Shown piece by piece: positions 33,404 to 43,068 of a DNA stretch of 64,000 nucleotides (the first letter of the stretch is position 1; each line of letters opens with the position of its first letter). This DNA is from [Mycobacterium] vasticus (GTDB taxonomy: Bacteria; Actinomycetota; Actinomycetes; Mycobacteriales; Mycobacteriaceae). The notes beneath the pieces are model-generated. The model was not told where the DNA came from. It did not search any database and saw only the letters and a list, made by a program, of their open reading frames with translations. The DNA is taken from positions 574,967 through 638,966 of the forward strand of contig NZ_CP084028.1 in assembly GCF_020181595.1 (NCBI RefSeq). Direction: 5' to 3'. The translations under genes and the position numbers were made by a program.

Positions 33404-33818
33404 GTTCAATTCGGTCAAGGTCGGCGATCAGCTGCCGGAGCGAGTCATCCCCCTGACCCGCCAGGACCTGGTCAACTACGCCGGCGTATCCGGCGACCTC
33501 AACCCGATCCACTGGGACGACGAGATCGCCCAGCAGGTCGGTCTGGACACCGCGATCGCCCACGGCATGCTGACCATGGGCCTGGGCGGCGGCTATGTGA
33601 CGGCGTGGGTGGGCGACCCGGGTGCGGTGACCGAGTACAACGTCCGCTTCACCTCGATCGTGCCGGTGCCCAACGACGGCAAGGGCGCCGAGATCACCTT
33701 CACCGGCCGGGTGAAGTCCGTCGAACCCGAGACGAAGACGGTGACGATCGCGCTCACCGCCACCACCGGTGGCAAGAAGATCTTCGGACGGGCGGTCGCC
33801 TCGGCGAAGCTGGCCTGA
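33390..33818 (+). CDS. hadB: (3R)-hydroxyacyl-ACP dehydratase catalytic subunit HadB
   Basis: A 142-residue MaoC-like hotdog protein. The catalytic Asp36 and His41 lie in 'GDLNPIHWDDEIA', the same numbering as the M. tuberculosis enzyme, and 'GLDTAIAHGMLTMGLGGGYV' completes the hydratase motif. It pairs with HadA for long, and HadC for very long, mero-chain intermediates of mycolic acids. ATG 33390 overlaps hadA; hadC follows 13 bp downstream. Confidence 0.96.
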   Translation: MALREFNSVKVGDQLPERVIPLTRQDLVNYAGVSGDLNPIHWDDEIAQQVGLDTAIAHGMLTMGLGGGYVTAWVGDPGAVTEYNVRFTSIVPVPNDGKGAEITFTGRVKSVEPETKTVTIALTATTGGKKIFGRAVASAKLA

Positions 33819-33831
33819 GGGAAGCACAGCG

Positions 33832-34332
33832 ATGGCGATCAAAACTGATATCCGCGGCCTGATCTGGCGCTACCCTGAGCCGTTCGTGGTGGGCCGGGAG
33901 AAGATCCGGGAATACGCTCGGGCCGTCAAGGCCGAGGATCCCGCCTGCTACGACGAGGCAGCTGCCGCCGAACTGGGCTACGACTCGCTGCTGGCGCCGC
34001 TGACCTTCGTGGCGATCCTGGCCAAGCTGGTGCAGTCCGACTTCTTCCGCAACGTCGACACCGGCTACACCAGCATGCAGATGGTCCAGGTGGACCAGGG
34101 CTTCACCTACCGCAAGCCGATCAAGGCCGGCGACACCCTGTACGCCCGGATGGAGATCTCCTCGGTCAACGAGCGGTTCGGCGCCGACATCGTCACCACC
34201 CGCAACATCTTGACCAACCAGGACGGCGAGGTCGTGCTGGAGGCGTTCACCACGATGATGGGCCACGAAGGCGACGATTCGGTGAGCCTCAAATGGGACG
34301 CCGAATCCGGTCAGGTCGTCCGAACAGCCTGA
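33832..34332 (+). CDS. hadC: (3R)-hydroxyacyl-ACP dehydratase subunit HadC
   Basis: A 166-residue paralogue of HadA ('PFVVGREKIREYARAVKAED', 'LLAPLTFVAILAKLVQ', 'VQVDQGFTYRKPIKAGD'). It is the non-catalytic partner of HadB for late mycolate elongation. The start is ATG 33832. Its last codons and stop lie inside the first copy of an 80-bp tandem repeat. Confidence 0.95.
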   Translation: MAIKTDIRGLIWRYPEPFVVGREKIREYARAVKAEDPACYDEAAAAELGYDSLLAPLTFVAILAKLVQSDFFRNVDTGYTSMQMVQVDQGFTYRKPIKAGDTLYARMEISSVNERFGADIVTTRNILTNQDGEVVLEAFTTMMGHEGDDSVSLKWDAESGQVVRTA

Positions 34333-34494
34333 TCTCTTGAGGCTGTCCCGGCTTCCGCGCGCCTGCGCCGTCCCTCCGGGCCGACTCCGGTGAGCCTCGC
34401 CGGACAGCCTGATCTGTGAGGCTGTCCCGGCTTCGGCTCGCCTGCGCCGTCCCTCCGGGCCGACTCCGGTGAGCCTCGCCGGACAGCCTGATTA
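34324..34494. repeat. 80-bp tandem repeat with hairpin arms
   Basis: The unit starting ACAGCCTGATCT occurs at 34324 and 34404, and a partial third copy starts at 34483, giving a period of 79-80 bp. Within each unit AGGCTGTCC (34340-34348; 34419-34427) is the exact reverse complement of GGACAGCCT (34402-34410; 34481-34489), so each copy can fold into a long stem-loop. The first copy includes the hadC stop codon. Confidence 0.85.
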
Positions 34495-34522
34495 GTAACT
34501 GGCCCGGGCGGCGAGGTACACT
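34492..34522 (+). promoter_or_regulatory. Candidate promoter for tRNA-Trp/secE
   Basis: TTAGTA at 34492 and TACACT at 34517-34522, 19 bp apart, about 80 bp upstream of tRNA-Trp. TACACT is a fair SigA -10; the -35 is weak. Confidence 0.35.
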
Positions 34523-34601
34523 CGAAACTCGGGGTTCTCCCAGCACTAGCGCGCTTTCCGTGAGCGAACGGGGAGCGCGCGAATTGTGTGGGCGCCCGCG
34601 A

Positions 34602-34674
<73 letters not shown>

Positions 34675-34721
34675 CAGACGTGTCATGGTGGAACGTAGCG
34701 AGAAGAACGAAGGAGCATGCG

Positions 34722-35168
34722 GTGACCGACGAGTTCGACCGTCCCGACGCCGCAGCCGACGGCGACAGCGAGGCCGAACCCACCGGCAGTCACAGTCGTA
34801 CGGCCGTGGCGAACCGGGATGCCGGCGACCCGTTGCGTCCGTCCGGTAAGCGCGCCCGGCACCGTGCCGCCGAGAGCGGCGATCTGGAGTCCACCGCCGA
34901 GGAGCTCGGCGCCGACGAAACCGGCGCCGTCAAGAAGGCCAAGAAGGCCAAGAAGAAGTCGGACGGCCCGTCGCGCAACCCGTTCGTGTTCGTCCTGAAC
35001 TACCTCAAGCAGGTCGTCGGCGAACTTCGCAAGGTGATCTGGCCGAACCGCAAGCAGATGATCAACTACACCGCGGTGGTGCTGGCGTTCCTGGTCTTCA
35101 TGGTGGCTTTGGTCGCCGGGGCGGACTACGGATTCGCCCGGCTGGTGCTGCTGGTGTTCGGCGAGTGA
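34722..35168 (+). CDS. secE: Preprotein translocase subunit SecE
   Basis: A 148-residue SecE from GTG 34722 with a clear GAAGGAG Shine-Dalgarno. The actinobacterial form has a long disordered, charged N-terminal extension (about residues 1-85, including a KKAKKAKKK patch). It is followed by the conserved 'YLKQVVGELRKVIWPNRKQM' amphipathic helix and one transmembrane helix near the C-terminus. SecE clamps SecY in the SecYEG translocon. nusG follows 23 bp downstream. Confidence 0.97.
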   Translation: MTDEFDRPDAAADGDSEAEPTGSHSRTAVANRDAGDPLRPSGKRARHRAAESGDLESTAEELGADETGAVKKAKKAKKKSDGPSRNPFVFVLNYLKQVVGELRKVIWPNRKQMINYTAVVLAFLVFMVALVAGADYGFARLVLLVFGE

Positions 35169-35176
35169 AGTTATAG

Positions 35177-35977
<801 letters not shown>

Positions 35978-36002
35978 TACGTAGGAAAGGAACACCCCAG
36001 TC

Positions 36003-36431
36003 ATGGCCCCCAAGAAGAAGGTCGCCGGTCTGATCAAGCTTCAGATCGAAGCCGGCCAGGCCAACCCCGCGCCGCCCGTCGGCCCCGCGCTCGGTCAGCA
36101 CGGCGTCAACATCATGGAGTTCTGCAAGGCGTACAACGCCGCGACGGAAAGCCAGCGCGGCAACGTCATCCCCGTTGAGATCACCGTCTACGAGGACCGC
36201 AGCTTCACCTTCGCGCTGAAGACCCCGCCCGCGGCGCGGCTGCTGCTCAAGGCCGCCGGTATCGCCAAGGGCTCGGCCGAGCCGCACAAGACCAAGGTCG
36301 CCAAGGTGAGCTGGGACCAGGTCCGCGAGATCGCCGAGACCAAGAAGGCCGACCTCAACGCCAACGACATCGAGGCCGGGGCCAAGATCATCGCCGGCAC
36401 CGCCCGGTCGATGGGCATCACCGTAGAGTAG
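36003..36431 (+). CDS. rplK: 50S ribosomal protein L11
   Basis: A 142-residue L11. It opens [20 protein letters not shown] and has the proline-rich '[20 protein letters not shown]' region, the thiopeptide-binding site. It forms the GTPase-associated centre with 23S rRNA and L10-L7/L12. It follows nusG by 25 bp with a GGAAAGGA-type Shine-Dalgarno. The 154 bp before rplA hold no other gene. Confidence 0.97.
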   Translation: MAPKKKVAGLIKLQIEAGQANPAPPVGPALGQHGVNIMEFCKAYNAATESQRGNVIPVEITVYEDRSFTFALKTPPAARLLLKAAGIAKGSAEPHKTKVAKVSWDQVREIAETKKADLNANDIEAGAKIIAGTARSMGITVE

Positions 36432-36585
36432 TTCCCCACTCGACGAATCTGCTGAGCACGACGAAGCGGGCCGAGGAACGAGGCCCAGCGCAGGAGTGCG
36501 AAGGAGTATTCGGAGAGAAACAGATCCGTGGGAGGGCCAGCTTCGGCCCGCTGACCACAACCCAACAAGTGGATTGGATGCACGA

Positions 36586-37293
36586 ATGAGCAAGAACAGC
36601 AAGGCATACCGCGCCGCCGCCGAGAAGGTGGACCGCGACAACCTCTACACCCCGCTGGCCGCCGCCAAGCTGGCCAAGGAGACGTCGTCGACCAAGCAGG
36701 ACTCCACCGTCGAGGTGGCGATTCGGCTCGGCGTCGACCCCCGCAAGGCCGACCAGATGGTCCGCGGCACCGTCAACCTGCCCCACGGCACCGGTAAGAC
36801 CGCCCGGGTGGCCGTCTTCGCGGTCGGCGAGAAGGCCGACGCCGCTATTGCCGCCGGCGCCGACGTGGTCGGCAGCGACGACCTGATCGAGAAGATCCAG
36901 GGTGGTTTCCTGGACTTCGACGCGGCGATCGCCACCCCGGACCAGATGGCCAAGGTCGGCCGGATCGCCCGTGTGCTGGGCCCGCGTGGTCTGATGCCCA
37001 ACCCCAAGACCGGCACCGTCACCCCCGACGTCGCCAAGGCCGTCTCCGACATCAAGGGCGGCAAGATCAACTTCCGGGTGGACAAGCAGGCCAACCTGCA
37101 CTTCGTCATCGGCAAGGCGTCGTTCGACGAGACCAAGCTGGCGGAGAACTACGGTGCCGCCCTCGACGAGGTGCTGCGGCTCAAGCCGTCGTCGTCCAAG
37201 GGCCGCTACCTGAAGAAGGTCACCATCTCGACCACGACCGGCCCCGGCATCCCGGTGGACCCGGCCGTCACCCGCAACTTCGCGGCCGAATAG
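36586..37293 (+). CDS. rplA: 50S ribosomal protein L1
   Basis: A 235-residue L1 ([18 protein letters not shown]). Two-domain protein of the L1 stalk; '[20 protein letters not shown]' is the hallmark. In many bacteria L1 represses its own operon by binding the mRNA leader. The start is ATG 36586. A strong terminator follows the stop. Confidence 0.97.
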   Translation: MSKNSKAYRAAAEKVDRDNLYTPLAAAKLAKETSSTKQDSTVEVAIRLGVDPRKADQMVRGTVNLPHGTGKTARVAVFAVGEKADAAIAAGADVVGSDDLIEKIQGGFLDFDAAIATPDQMAKVGRIARVLGPRGLMPNPKTGTVTPDVAKAVSDIKGGKINFRVDKQANLHFVIGKASFDETKLAENYGAALDEVLRLKPSSSKGRYLKKVTISTTTGPGIPVDPAVTRNFAAE

Positions 37294-37300
37294 GACTGAG

Positions 37301-37336
37301 ACGAAAAAGCCCCCGCCTCGGCGGGGGCTTTTTCGT
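37301..37336 (+). terminator. Bidirectional intrinsic terminator between rplA and mmaA4
   Basis: A 16-bp perfect stem, ACGAAAAAGCCCCCGC paired with GCGGGGGCTTTTTCGT, with loop CTCG. The T-run on one side and A-run on the other serve both convergent transcripts. Confidence 0.93.
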
Positions 37337-37350
37337 TGTTGTCGGGTTTG

Positions 37351-38241
37351 CTACGCCGCCGGCTTGGCGTAGCTGACCAGGCTGACGTCCAGCGCCTCGT
37401 CGGCGAAGTAGTACTCACAGCCGCGCAGGTACTTCATGTAGCGCTCGTAGACCTCTTCGGACTGGATCGCGACGGCCTCCTCGTGGTGGGCCTCCAGCGT
37501 GTCGCCCCAGATCCGCAGGGTCCGGATGTAGTGCGACCGCAGCGAAAGTGCCTCGGGCACAATGAAACCGGCCTTCTCGCCGTGCTCCACCATCATGTCG
37601 GTGGTGGGCAGCCGCCCGCCCGGGAAGATCTCGGTGAGCATGAACTTGATGAACCGGGCCGTCTCGAACGTCAGCTTCTTGCCCCGCGCGTTCAGATCGT
37701 ACGGGTGGAAGCTGACGCTGCTCTGAATGGCCATCCGGCCGTCGGCCGGCATGATCTCGAAGCAGTTCTTGAAGAAGTCGTCGTAGTTCTCGAAGCCGAA
37801 GTGCTCGAACGCCTCGATCGAGACGATCCGGTCCACCGGCTCGTGGAACTCCTCCCAGCCCTTCAGCAGCACCCGGCGCGAACGGGTGGTGTCGATCTGG
37901 TCCAGCAGGCCCTGGGAGTAGGCGTGCTGGTTGTTCGACAGGGTCAGGCCGATGACGTTGACGTCGTACTTCTCCACGGCGCGCTTCATCGTCGCGCCCC
38001 AGCCGCAGCCGATGTCGAGCAGGGTCATGCCCGGGCGCAGGTCCAGCTTGTCGAGGTTCAGGTCGACCTTGGCGATCTGAGCCTGCTCCAGCGTGAGGTC
38101 CTCGGGCTCGAAGTACGCGCAGCTGTAGATGCGGGTCGGGTCCTGGAAAAGCGCGAAGAACTCATCGGACAGGTCGTAGTGAGCCTGGATGTTCGCGAAT
38201 TTCGGCAGCATTCCCGCGGCGCGTGTCGCTTTCTCCACCAT
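37351..38241 (-). CDS. mmaA4: Mycolic acid methyltransferase (MmaA4/Hma-like)
   Basis: A 296-residue SAM-dependent methyltransferase of the CMAS family. '[22 protein letters not shown]' (opening), the SAM-binding '[19 protein letters not shown]', '[15 protein letters not shown]' and the C-terminal '[12 protein letters not shown]' match MmaA4 far better than the other mycobacterial paralogues. MmaA4 makes the hydroxy-methyl group from which methoxy- and keto-mycolates arise. The start is ATG 38241. It is the last gene of a minus-strand operon and ends against the terminator at 37301. Confidence 0.88.
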   Translation of the reverse strand: MVEKATRAAGMLPKFANIQAHYDLSDEFFALFQDPTRIYSCAYFEPEDLTLEQAQIAKVDLNLDKLDLRPGMTLLDIGCGWGATMKRAVEKYDVNVIGLTLSNNQHAYSQGLLDQIDTTRSRRVLLKGWEEFHEPVDRIVSIEAFEHFGFENYDDFFKNCFEIMPADGRMAIQSSVSFHPYDLNARGKKLTFETARFIKFMLTEIFPGGRLPTTDMMVEHGEKAGFIVPEALSLRSHYIRTLRIWGDTLEAHHEEAVAIQSEEVYERYMKYLRGCEYYFADEALDVSLVSYAKPAA

Positions 38242-38402
38242 CTGTGCCTGGTTGCCCTTCCTGATGAAACCCGTCTTGACCGGACGTGTCTGGGCCCCCG
38301 TGCCGGTTGACTGTTGGCAGCTTACCGGGTGGGGGGCGAATAGGTTGACTTGTATGAGACCGCCACGCCAGGCGCATGAACGTCCGGCGAGACCTACCCG
38401 TG

Positions 38403-39266
38403 CTACTTCTGAAGGGTGTACTGGTGAACGCTGTTGTAGCCGTCGCGGAACAGCTTCACGCAGCCGTTGAGGTACTTGTCGAACCGGTCGTAGGCGACCT
38501 GGCCCTGCACCTCGAGGGCCTTGTCCTTGTTGGCCAGCAGCATCGCCGCCCAGTCCTCGAGGGTGCGCGCGTAGTGCGGCCCGATCTCGTCGTCCCGGGT
38601 GCACCGGAAACCGGCCTCGGCCGCGTACTTGCGAGGCAGCCACGCCGAGGGCAGCTGCCCGCCGGGGAAGATCTCCTTCATGATGAACAGGGTGAACTTG
38701 GCCAGGTCCATCGTCAGCGGCAAGCCCTTGGCCTGCGCGTCTTCCGAGCCGGCGATCGCGGTGATGGTGTGCAGCAGCATCCGGCCGTCAGCGGGCAGCG
38801 CGTTGTAGGTGGTGCGGAAGAAGTCGGTCCAGCGGTCGCGGCCGAAGTGCTCGAAGGCACCGATCGACACGATCCGGTCCACCTTGTCGGTGAACTCCTC
38901 CCAGCCCTGCAGCCGCACCTCGATGCTGCGGTTGGTGTCGATCTTGGACAGCTTGTCGATGGCGTACTGGCGCTGCTCGCCGCTGAGCGTCAGCCCGATG
39001 ACGTTGACGTCGTAGTTCTCGACCGCGTGCTTCATGCAGGCCCCCCACCCGCAGCCGATGTCGAGCAGCGTCATGCCGGGCTCCAGGCCCAGTTTGCCCA
39101 GCGCCAGGTCGAACTTGGCGATCTGCGCTTCGTCGCAGGTGGTGTCCTTGTTCGGGTAGAACCCGCAGGTGTAGCCCATGGTGGGGCCGAGGAACAGCTC
39201 GTAGAACTCGTTGGAGATGTCGTAGATCGACTGCAGTTCCTCGTACTTCGGTTCCAGTTTGGTCAT
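38403..39266 (-). CDS. Cyclopropane mycolic acid synthase-family methyltransferase
   Basis: A 287-residue CMAS paralogue, from ATG 39266. SAM-binding '[19 protein letters not shown]' is intact, and the rest follows the family, but the N-terminal '[19 protein letters not shown]' differs from the 'YSCAYFE..LTLEEAQ' of MmaA/CmaA enzymes. '[15 protein letters not shown]' is CmaA-like. It modifies meromycolate chains or fatty acids; the position and product (cyclopropane, methyl branch or other) cannot be read off. M. tuberculosis has mmaA1-4 at this place; here there are only two genes, and this one replaces the other three. Confidence 0.85.
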   Translation of the reverse strand: MTKLEPKYEELQSIYDISNEFYELFLGPTMGYTCGFYPNKDTTCDEAQIAKFDLALGKLGLEPGMTLLDIGCGWGACMKHAVENYDVNVIGLTLSGEQRQYAIDKLSKIDTNRSIEVRLQGWEEFTDKVDRIVSIGAFEHFGRDRWTDFFRTTYNALPADGRMLLHTITAIAGSEDAQAKGLPLTMDLAKFTLFIMKEIFPGGQLPSAWLPRKYAAEAGFRCTRDDEIGPHYARTLEDWAAMLLANKDKALEVQGQVAYDRFDKYLNGCVKLFRDGYNSVHQYTLQK

Positions 39267-39324
39267 CGGGGTTCTACTCGCGATCTTTGGTGTGGGGGTA
39301 GGCAAGGCCCACACAGACTACCTG

Positions 39325-40230
39325 CTAGCCGCTCACAGCAAATGTCGTGGTCAGTTCGCCGATCACCGGGTCCCACAATTCCTCGGGCAGGTCATGACCC
39401 ATGCCCTCGAACAGCACCAATCGGGCGCGGTCGATGGCGTCGGCGACGGCACGCCCACCCGACGGCCGCATCAACTTGTCGGCCAGCCCGTGGATGACCA
39501 CCGTCGGTGCGGTGATCAGGGCGTCATAGGCGGCCAGGCTGCCGCTCGCCAGGATCGCGCCGAACTGCCGGGCGATGCCCCACGGGTAGTAACTGCGCTC
39601 GTAGGCCTCGGCGATGTTGGCCCGCAGCCGCGCCTCCGGGATGGGGTAGGCCGGGCTGCCGATGATCCGGCTGGCCCGCACCGCATTGTCGATGATCACC
39701 TCGCGAGGCGAGTCCGGCGACGGCCCGGTGAGCAACGCCAGCAACGCCCGCGGCGCCGGCGGCGGCAGGAACCGGCGGTTGTTGCTGGAGAAGATCACCG
39801 CCAGTGTCTTCGTGCGCTCGGCGAACCGTGCGGCGAAGACCTGCGCGATCATCCCGCCCATCGAGGCACCCACCACGTGCGCCTTGGCGATGCCCAGGTG
39901 ATCCAGCAGCGCAGCAGCGTCGTCGGCCATGTCCTCCAGGGTGTACACCGCCGAGCTGGGCTTGCCCAGCCAGAACCGGGCCATCCGCGGGACCAGCGCG
40001 CCGGTGGCGTGCTTGCGGCCCAGCTTCGTGGACAACCCGACATCACGATTGTCGTAGCGGATCACCCGCAGGCCGTGGGCCACCAGCTTCTCGCAGAACC
40101 CGGTACGCCACAGCAGCAGCTGCGCGCCCAGGCCCATCACCAGCAGGACAGCCGGATCGTCGGGGCTGCCCATGTCCTCGTAATAGATCTCCAGGTCCCC
40201 GGAGCGGGCGGTACCGCTGCGCACGTCCAT
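39325..40230 (-). CDS. lipG: Alpha/beta-fold hydrolase LipG-like
   Basis: A 301-residue hydrolase. The nucleophile elbow is GASMGG (121-126, Ser123), the oxyanion region 'VMGLGAQLLLW', and the acid and histidine sit in 'VIHGLADKLM' and 'GMGHDLPE'. The order and sequence match M. tuberculosis lipG (Rv0646c) in the mma cluster. The substrate may be a lipid or thioester. It starts 5 bp after the ABC1 kinase stop, so it is co-transcribed. A paralogue sits two genes upstream. Confidence 0.9.
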   Translation of the reverse strand: MDVRSGTARSGDLEIYYEDMGSPDDPAVLLVMGLGAQLLLWRTGFCEKLVAHGLRVIRYDNRDVGLSTKLGRKHATGALVPRMARFWLGKPSSAVYTLEDMADDAAALLDHLGIAKAHVVGASMGGMIAQVFAARFAERTKTLAVIFSSNNRRFLPPPAPRALLALLTGPSPDSPREVIIDNAVRASRIIGSPAYPIPEARLRANIAEAYERSYYPWGIARQFGAILASGSLAAYDALITAPTVVIHGLADKLMRPSGGRAVADAIDRARLVLFEGMGHDLPEELWDPVIGELTTTFAVSG

Positions 40231-40235
40231 CGCCT

Positions 40236-41591
40236 CTAGGCTCCCGACTCGTCGCTGTTGTCCTTGTGTTCGCGGCTGACGTCGACCATGAAGTTGGCGA
40301 AGTAGCCGGTCAGCTGGGGGTCCGACATCATCTGCCAGCGCGGCGCCAGCAGCTTCATGTAGCGCTCCACATAGAGGAACTGCTTGCCGATCAGCACCAG
40401 CTCACGGGGCAGCTTCACGTCGTAGGCGTCGGCCAGTGTGCCGAGCTGCTTGCCGATCTCGGCGTAGGACATGTCACCCAGCGACGTCATGGTCAGCGGG
40501 GTGGCGAACTTCTCCAGGTCCTTGGCGGCCTGCGCCTCGGGCTTCATGGTGCCGACCGCGCCCATCAGCACCACGATCTTGCCGGCGGCGGCATGGTCCT
40601 TTTTGACCAGCAGTGCGTAGACCAACTCACGCAGCAGCCAGCGGGTGCGCGGGTCGATGCGGCCCATGATCCCGAAGTCAAGAAAAACGACACGGCCTTC
40701 GGCGTCGACCAACAGGTTGCCGGCGTGCAGGTCGCCGTGGAACAACCCGTGCCGCAGCCCGCCCTCGAAGGTGGAGAACAGCAACGCCTTGACCAGCTCG
40801 ACTCCGTCGAAGCCGGCCTTGCGGACGGCCTTGACGTCGTCGATGCGGACGCCCGACACCCGCTCCATGGTGAGCACCCGCTCGCTGGTGAAGTCCCAGT
40901 GCACGTCGGGCACCTTGATGTTCTTGCCGAGCGGGGAGGCGTGCAGGTGCGACACCCAGGTCTGCATGGACTGGGCCTCGATGCGGAAGTCGAGTTCCTC
41001 GGCGAGGTTGTCGGCGAAGTCGGCCACCACATCACCGGCAGACAGCCGGCGGCCCAGCTTGGCCAGCTCCACGATCTGCGCGAACCGTTTGAGAATCTGC
41101 AGGTCGGCGGCGACCCGGCGGCGGATTCCCGGCCGCTGGATCTTGACGACGACCTCTTCGCCGCTGTGCAGGGTGGCGAAGTGCACCTGGGCGATGGACG
41201 CTGAGGCGATCGGGGTCTCGTCGAACGACGCGAACAACTGCTGCGGCTCGGAGCCGAGCTCCTCGATGAACAGCTTGTGCACTTCGTCGGAGTCGGCCGG
41301 CGGCACCGCGTCGAGCAGGCCGCGGAACTCCCGGGACAGCTCTTCGCCGAACGCGCCGGGGCTCGAGGCGATGATCTGTCCGAACTTGACGTAGGTGGGA
41401 CCCAGGTCGGCGAACGTCTGCGGCAGCTCGCGGATCACCTTCTGCTGGATCGGGCCCGGCCCGAGCAGGCGGGTGAAGACCCGGGTGACCGCGCGGGTGA
41501 TCTGCCAGCCGGTGGCACCGATACGAGCCGCTTCGACCGGCAGCGGCACCCGGTCCAGCCGGGCCACCTGGCGGGGTGGGGTCGAACTCAT
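40236..41591 (-). CDS. ABC1/UbiB-family atypical kinase (Rv0647c-like)
   Basis: A 451-residue AarF/UbiB kinase-like protein. It has the A-rich loop 'IASASIAQVHFA', the ATP lysine in 'EEVVVKIQRPG', the catalytic 'HGDLHAGNLL' and the DFG-like 'VFLDFGIMG'. UbiB relatives use ATP in the metabolism of isoprenoid quinones or other membrane lipids. ATG 41591 overlaps the upstream hydrolase stop by 4 bp. This is the M. tuberculosis Rv0647c position, between lipG and the mannosidase. Confidence 0.9.
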   Translation of the reverse strand: MSSTPPRQVARLDRVPLPVEAARIGATGWQITRAVTRVFTRLLGPGPIQQKVIRELPQTFADLGPTYVKFGQIIASSPGAFGEELSREFRGLLDAVPPADSDEVHKLFIEELGSEPQQLFASFDETPIASASIAQVHFATLHSGEEVVVKIQRPGIRRRVAADLQILKRFAQIVELAKLGRRLSAGDVVADFADNLAEELDFRIEAQSMQTWVSHLHASPLGKNIKVPDVHWDFTSERVLTMERVSGVRIDDVKAVRKAGFDGVELVKALLFSTFEGGLRHGLFHGDLHAGNLLVDAEGRVVFLDFGIMGRIDPRTRWLLRELVYALLVKKDHAAAGKIVVLMGAVGTMKPEAQAAKDLEKFATPLTMTSLGDMSYAEIGKQLGTLADAYDVKLPRELVLIGKQFLYVERYMKLLAPRWQMMSDPQLTGYFANFMVDVSREHKDNSDESGA

Positions 41592-42481
41592 TGCTGCAGT
41601 CTGCCAAACCGGCGGCGGAAGTTCTCGATCAGCGCCTCGGCGACCGGCTGCCACACCGGGGCCGGCAGATCGTGTCCCATGTCCTCGATCAGCACGAACC
41701 GCGCGCCGTCGATGGCGGCGGCCACCGCGCGGCCGTGGGATGGACGCAGCATCGGGTCGGCCGAGCCGTGTATGACGACGGTCGGTGCGCTGATCGCGCG
41801 GGAGTACTTGAGCAGGCTGCCGGTGCCCAGGATGGCGTCGACGTGGCGACGGCGGCCTTCGGGGTAGTCGCAGCGTTGTTGGAGTGCTGTTATCCGGGCG
41901 ATCAGTTCGGTGTCCGGCGGTGCGAACACCGGCCCGTTGAGGACGGCCAGGTGGCGCACCTCGAACGCGAGGCTGTCCCTTGGTCTCTGGAGCGCCAGCC
42001 TGATCAGCCGCCAGGCCGGTGGGGTGGTGAAGATCCGCTTGCCGGTGGTCGACATCAGCACGCCCAGCGAGGCCACCCGGTCCGGCTCGGTCGCCGCCAG
42101 GATCTGGGCGATCATGCCGCCCATCGACACGCCGACCAGATGCGCCCGTGCGATCCCGAGCTGATCGAGCAGCGCCAGCACGTCGCCAGCCATGTCGACC
42201 AGGGTGTAGGGGACCGCGCTGGTGCGGCCCAGGAGATAACGCCAGGCGCGCCGTGCCGGTGAACCGCGGGCCTGCGCGCCGTCCAGCTTGGTCGAGCGCC
42301 CGGTGTCGCGATGGTCGAACCGGATCACGCGGTAGCCGGCGTCGACCAGCAGCGCGCAGAATCCGTCCGGCCACGTCGGCAGCTGCGCCGCCAGCCCGGC
42401 GAGCAGCACGACGGCCGGGTCGTCGGGGCTGCCCAGGTCTTCGTAGAAGATCTGCACGCCGCCGGCGTCGGCGTACCCCAC
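41588..42481 (-). CDS. Second alpha/beta-fold hydrolase, LipG paralogue
   Basis: A 297-residue paralogue of the 39325-40230 protein, sharing 'IFYEDLGSPDDPAVVLLAGL', the 'VIRFDHRDTGRSTKL' segment and the elbow GVSMGGM (117-123, Ser119), with 'IEDMGHDLP' for the histidine. Its GTG at 42481 shares one base with the stop of the upstream DinB gene; GTG/ATG 42502 is an alternative that overlaps more. The stop overlaps the ABC1 kinase start. The duplication flanks the kinase on both sides. Confidence 0.85.
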   Translation of the reverse strand: MGYADAGGVQIFYEDLGSPDDPAVVLLAGLAAQLPTWPDGFCALLVDAGYRVIRFDHRDTGRSTKLDGAQARGSPARRAWRYLLGRTSAVPYTLVDMAGDVLALLDQLGIARAHLVGVSMGGMIAQILAATEPDRVASLGVLMSTTGKRIFTTPPAWRLIRLALQRPRDSLAFEVRHLAVLNGPVFAPPDTELIARITALQQRCDYPEGRRRHVDAILGTGSLLKYSRAISAPTVVIHGSADPMLRPSHGRAVAAAIDGARFVLIEDMGHDLPAPVWQPVAEALIENFRRRFGRLQQ

Positions 42482-43005
42482 TAGGTATGGCCGCCTGACC
42501 ACCCGCGGTAGAGGTCACGGATGCAGGCGATTTCGGCCCCGTGATGGATGGCCTCACGGTTGATGTGCAGGATCAGTTGCGCCATGGTGTGGTCGGCCCA
42601 CGGTCCCTCCGCCCGGCCGATCGGCCGCGCCAACGCCGCCTCGTCCAGGCCGCGCACGCCAGCGGTCCACCGTTGGTAGGCGTCATCAAGCTGTTGCAGT
42701 GCGGTGGCGGCATCCACGGCGTATGGCCAGCTGCTGTAGTCGGCCCGCGGTCCCCCGAAGTGGTGATGGTTGCGCATCGCGAACACCCCGACGGTCATAT
42801 GGGCCAGTCGCCAGGCGATCGTGGTGAACGGCGGCGGGTCGGGCGCCGGGAACGTGAAGTCGACCTTGTTGCGGTGCACGGTCCAGCAGCCCGGCACCGG
42901 CTCCCACAGGTATTCATCGTCGGTGAGGCCGTCCAGCCGCGGGCGCAGCAGGTGCTGCCAGTGCCAGTCGAGCTGGTCGGCCAGAACGTCACTGCAGACA
43001 GGCAT
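42481..43005 (-). CDS. DinB-family protein
   Basis: A 174-residue four-helix-bundle protein. The histidines expected to bind a divalent metal are visible: 'WRLAHMTVG' and 'HHHFGG' in the middle, and 'HINREAIHHGAEIACIRDLY' at the C-terminus. DinB-fold proteins include thiol-dependent S-transferases (mycothiol or bacillithiol). In mycobacteria a mycothiol link is plausible but unproven here. It is the first gene of the minus-strand hydrolase-kinase-methyltransferase operon. Start ATG 43005, divergent from the mannosidase with 63 bp between. Confidence 0.85.
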   Translation of the reverse strand: MPVCSDVLADQLDWHWQHLLRPRLDGLTDDEYLWEPVPGCWTVHRNKVDFTFPAPDPPPFTTIAWRLAHMTVGVFAMRNHHHFGGPRADYSSWPYAVDAATALQQLDDAYQRWTAGVRGLDEAALARPIGRAEGPWADHTMAQLILHINREAIHHGAEIACIRDLYRGWSGGHT

Positions 43006-43068
43006 GCCTACGAGCCTGCCAGCCCGAAACGCTCCGCGCAGTGCGGTCGGCTTCCGTAGGTTGAACGG

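Noticed and set aside
40236..42557. One 773-residue protein joining the ABC1 kinase with upstream sequence
   Set aside because: The first ~320 residues are an out-of-frame shadow of the hydrolase gene; the kinase has its own ATG with an ATGA overlap at 41591.
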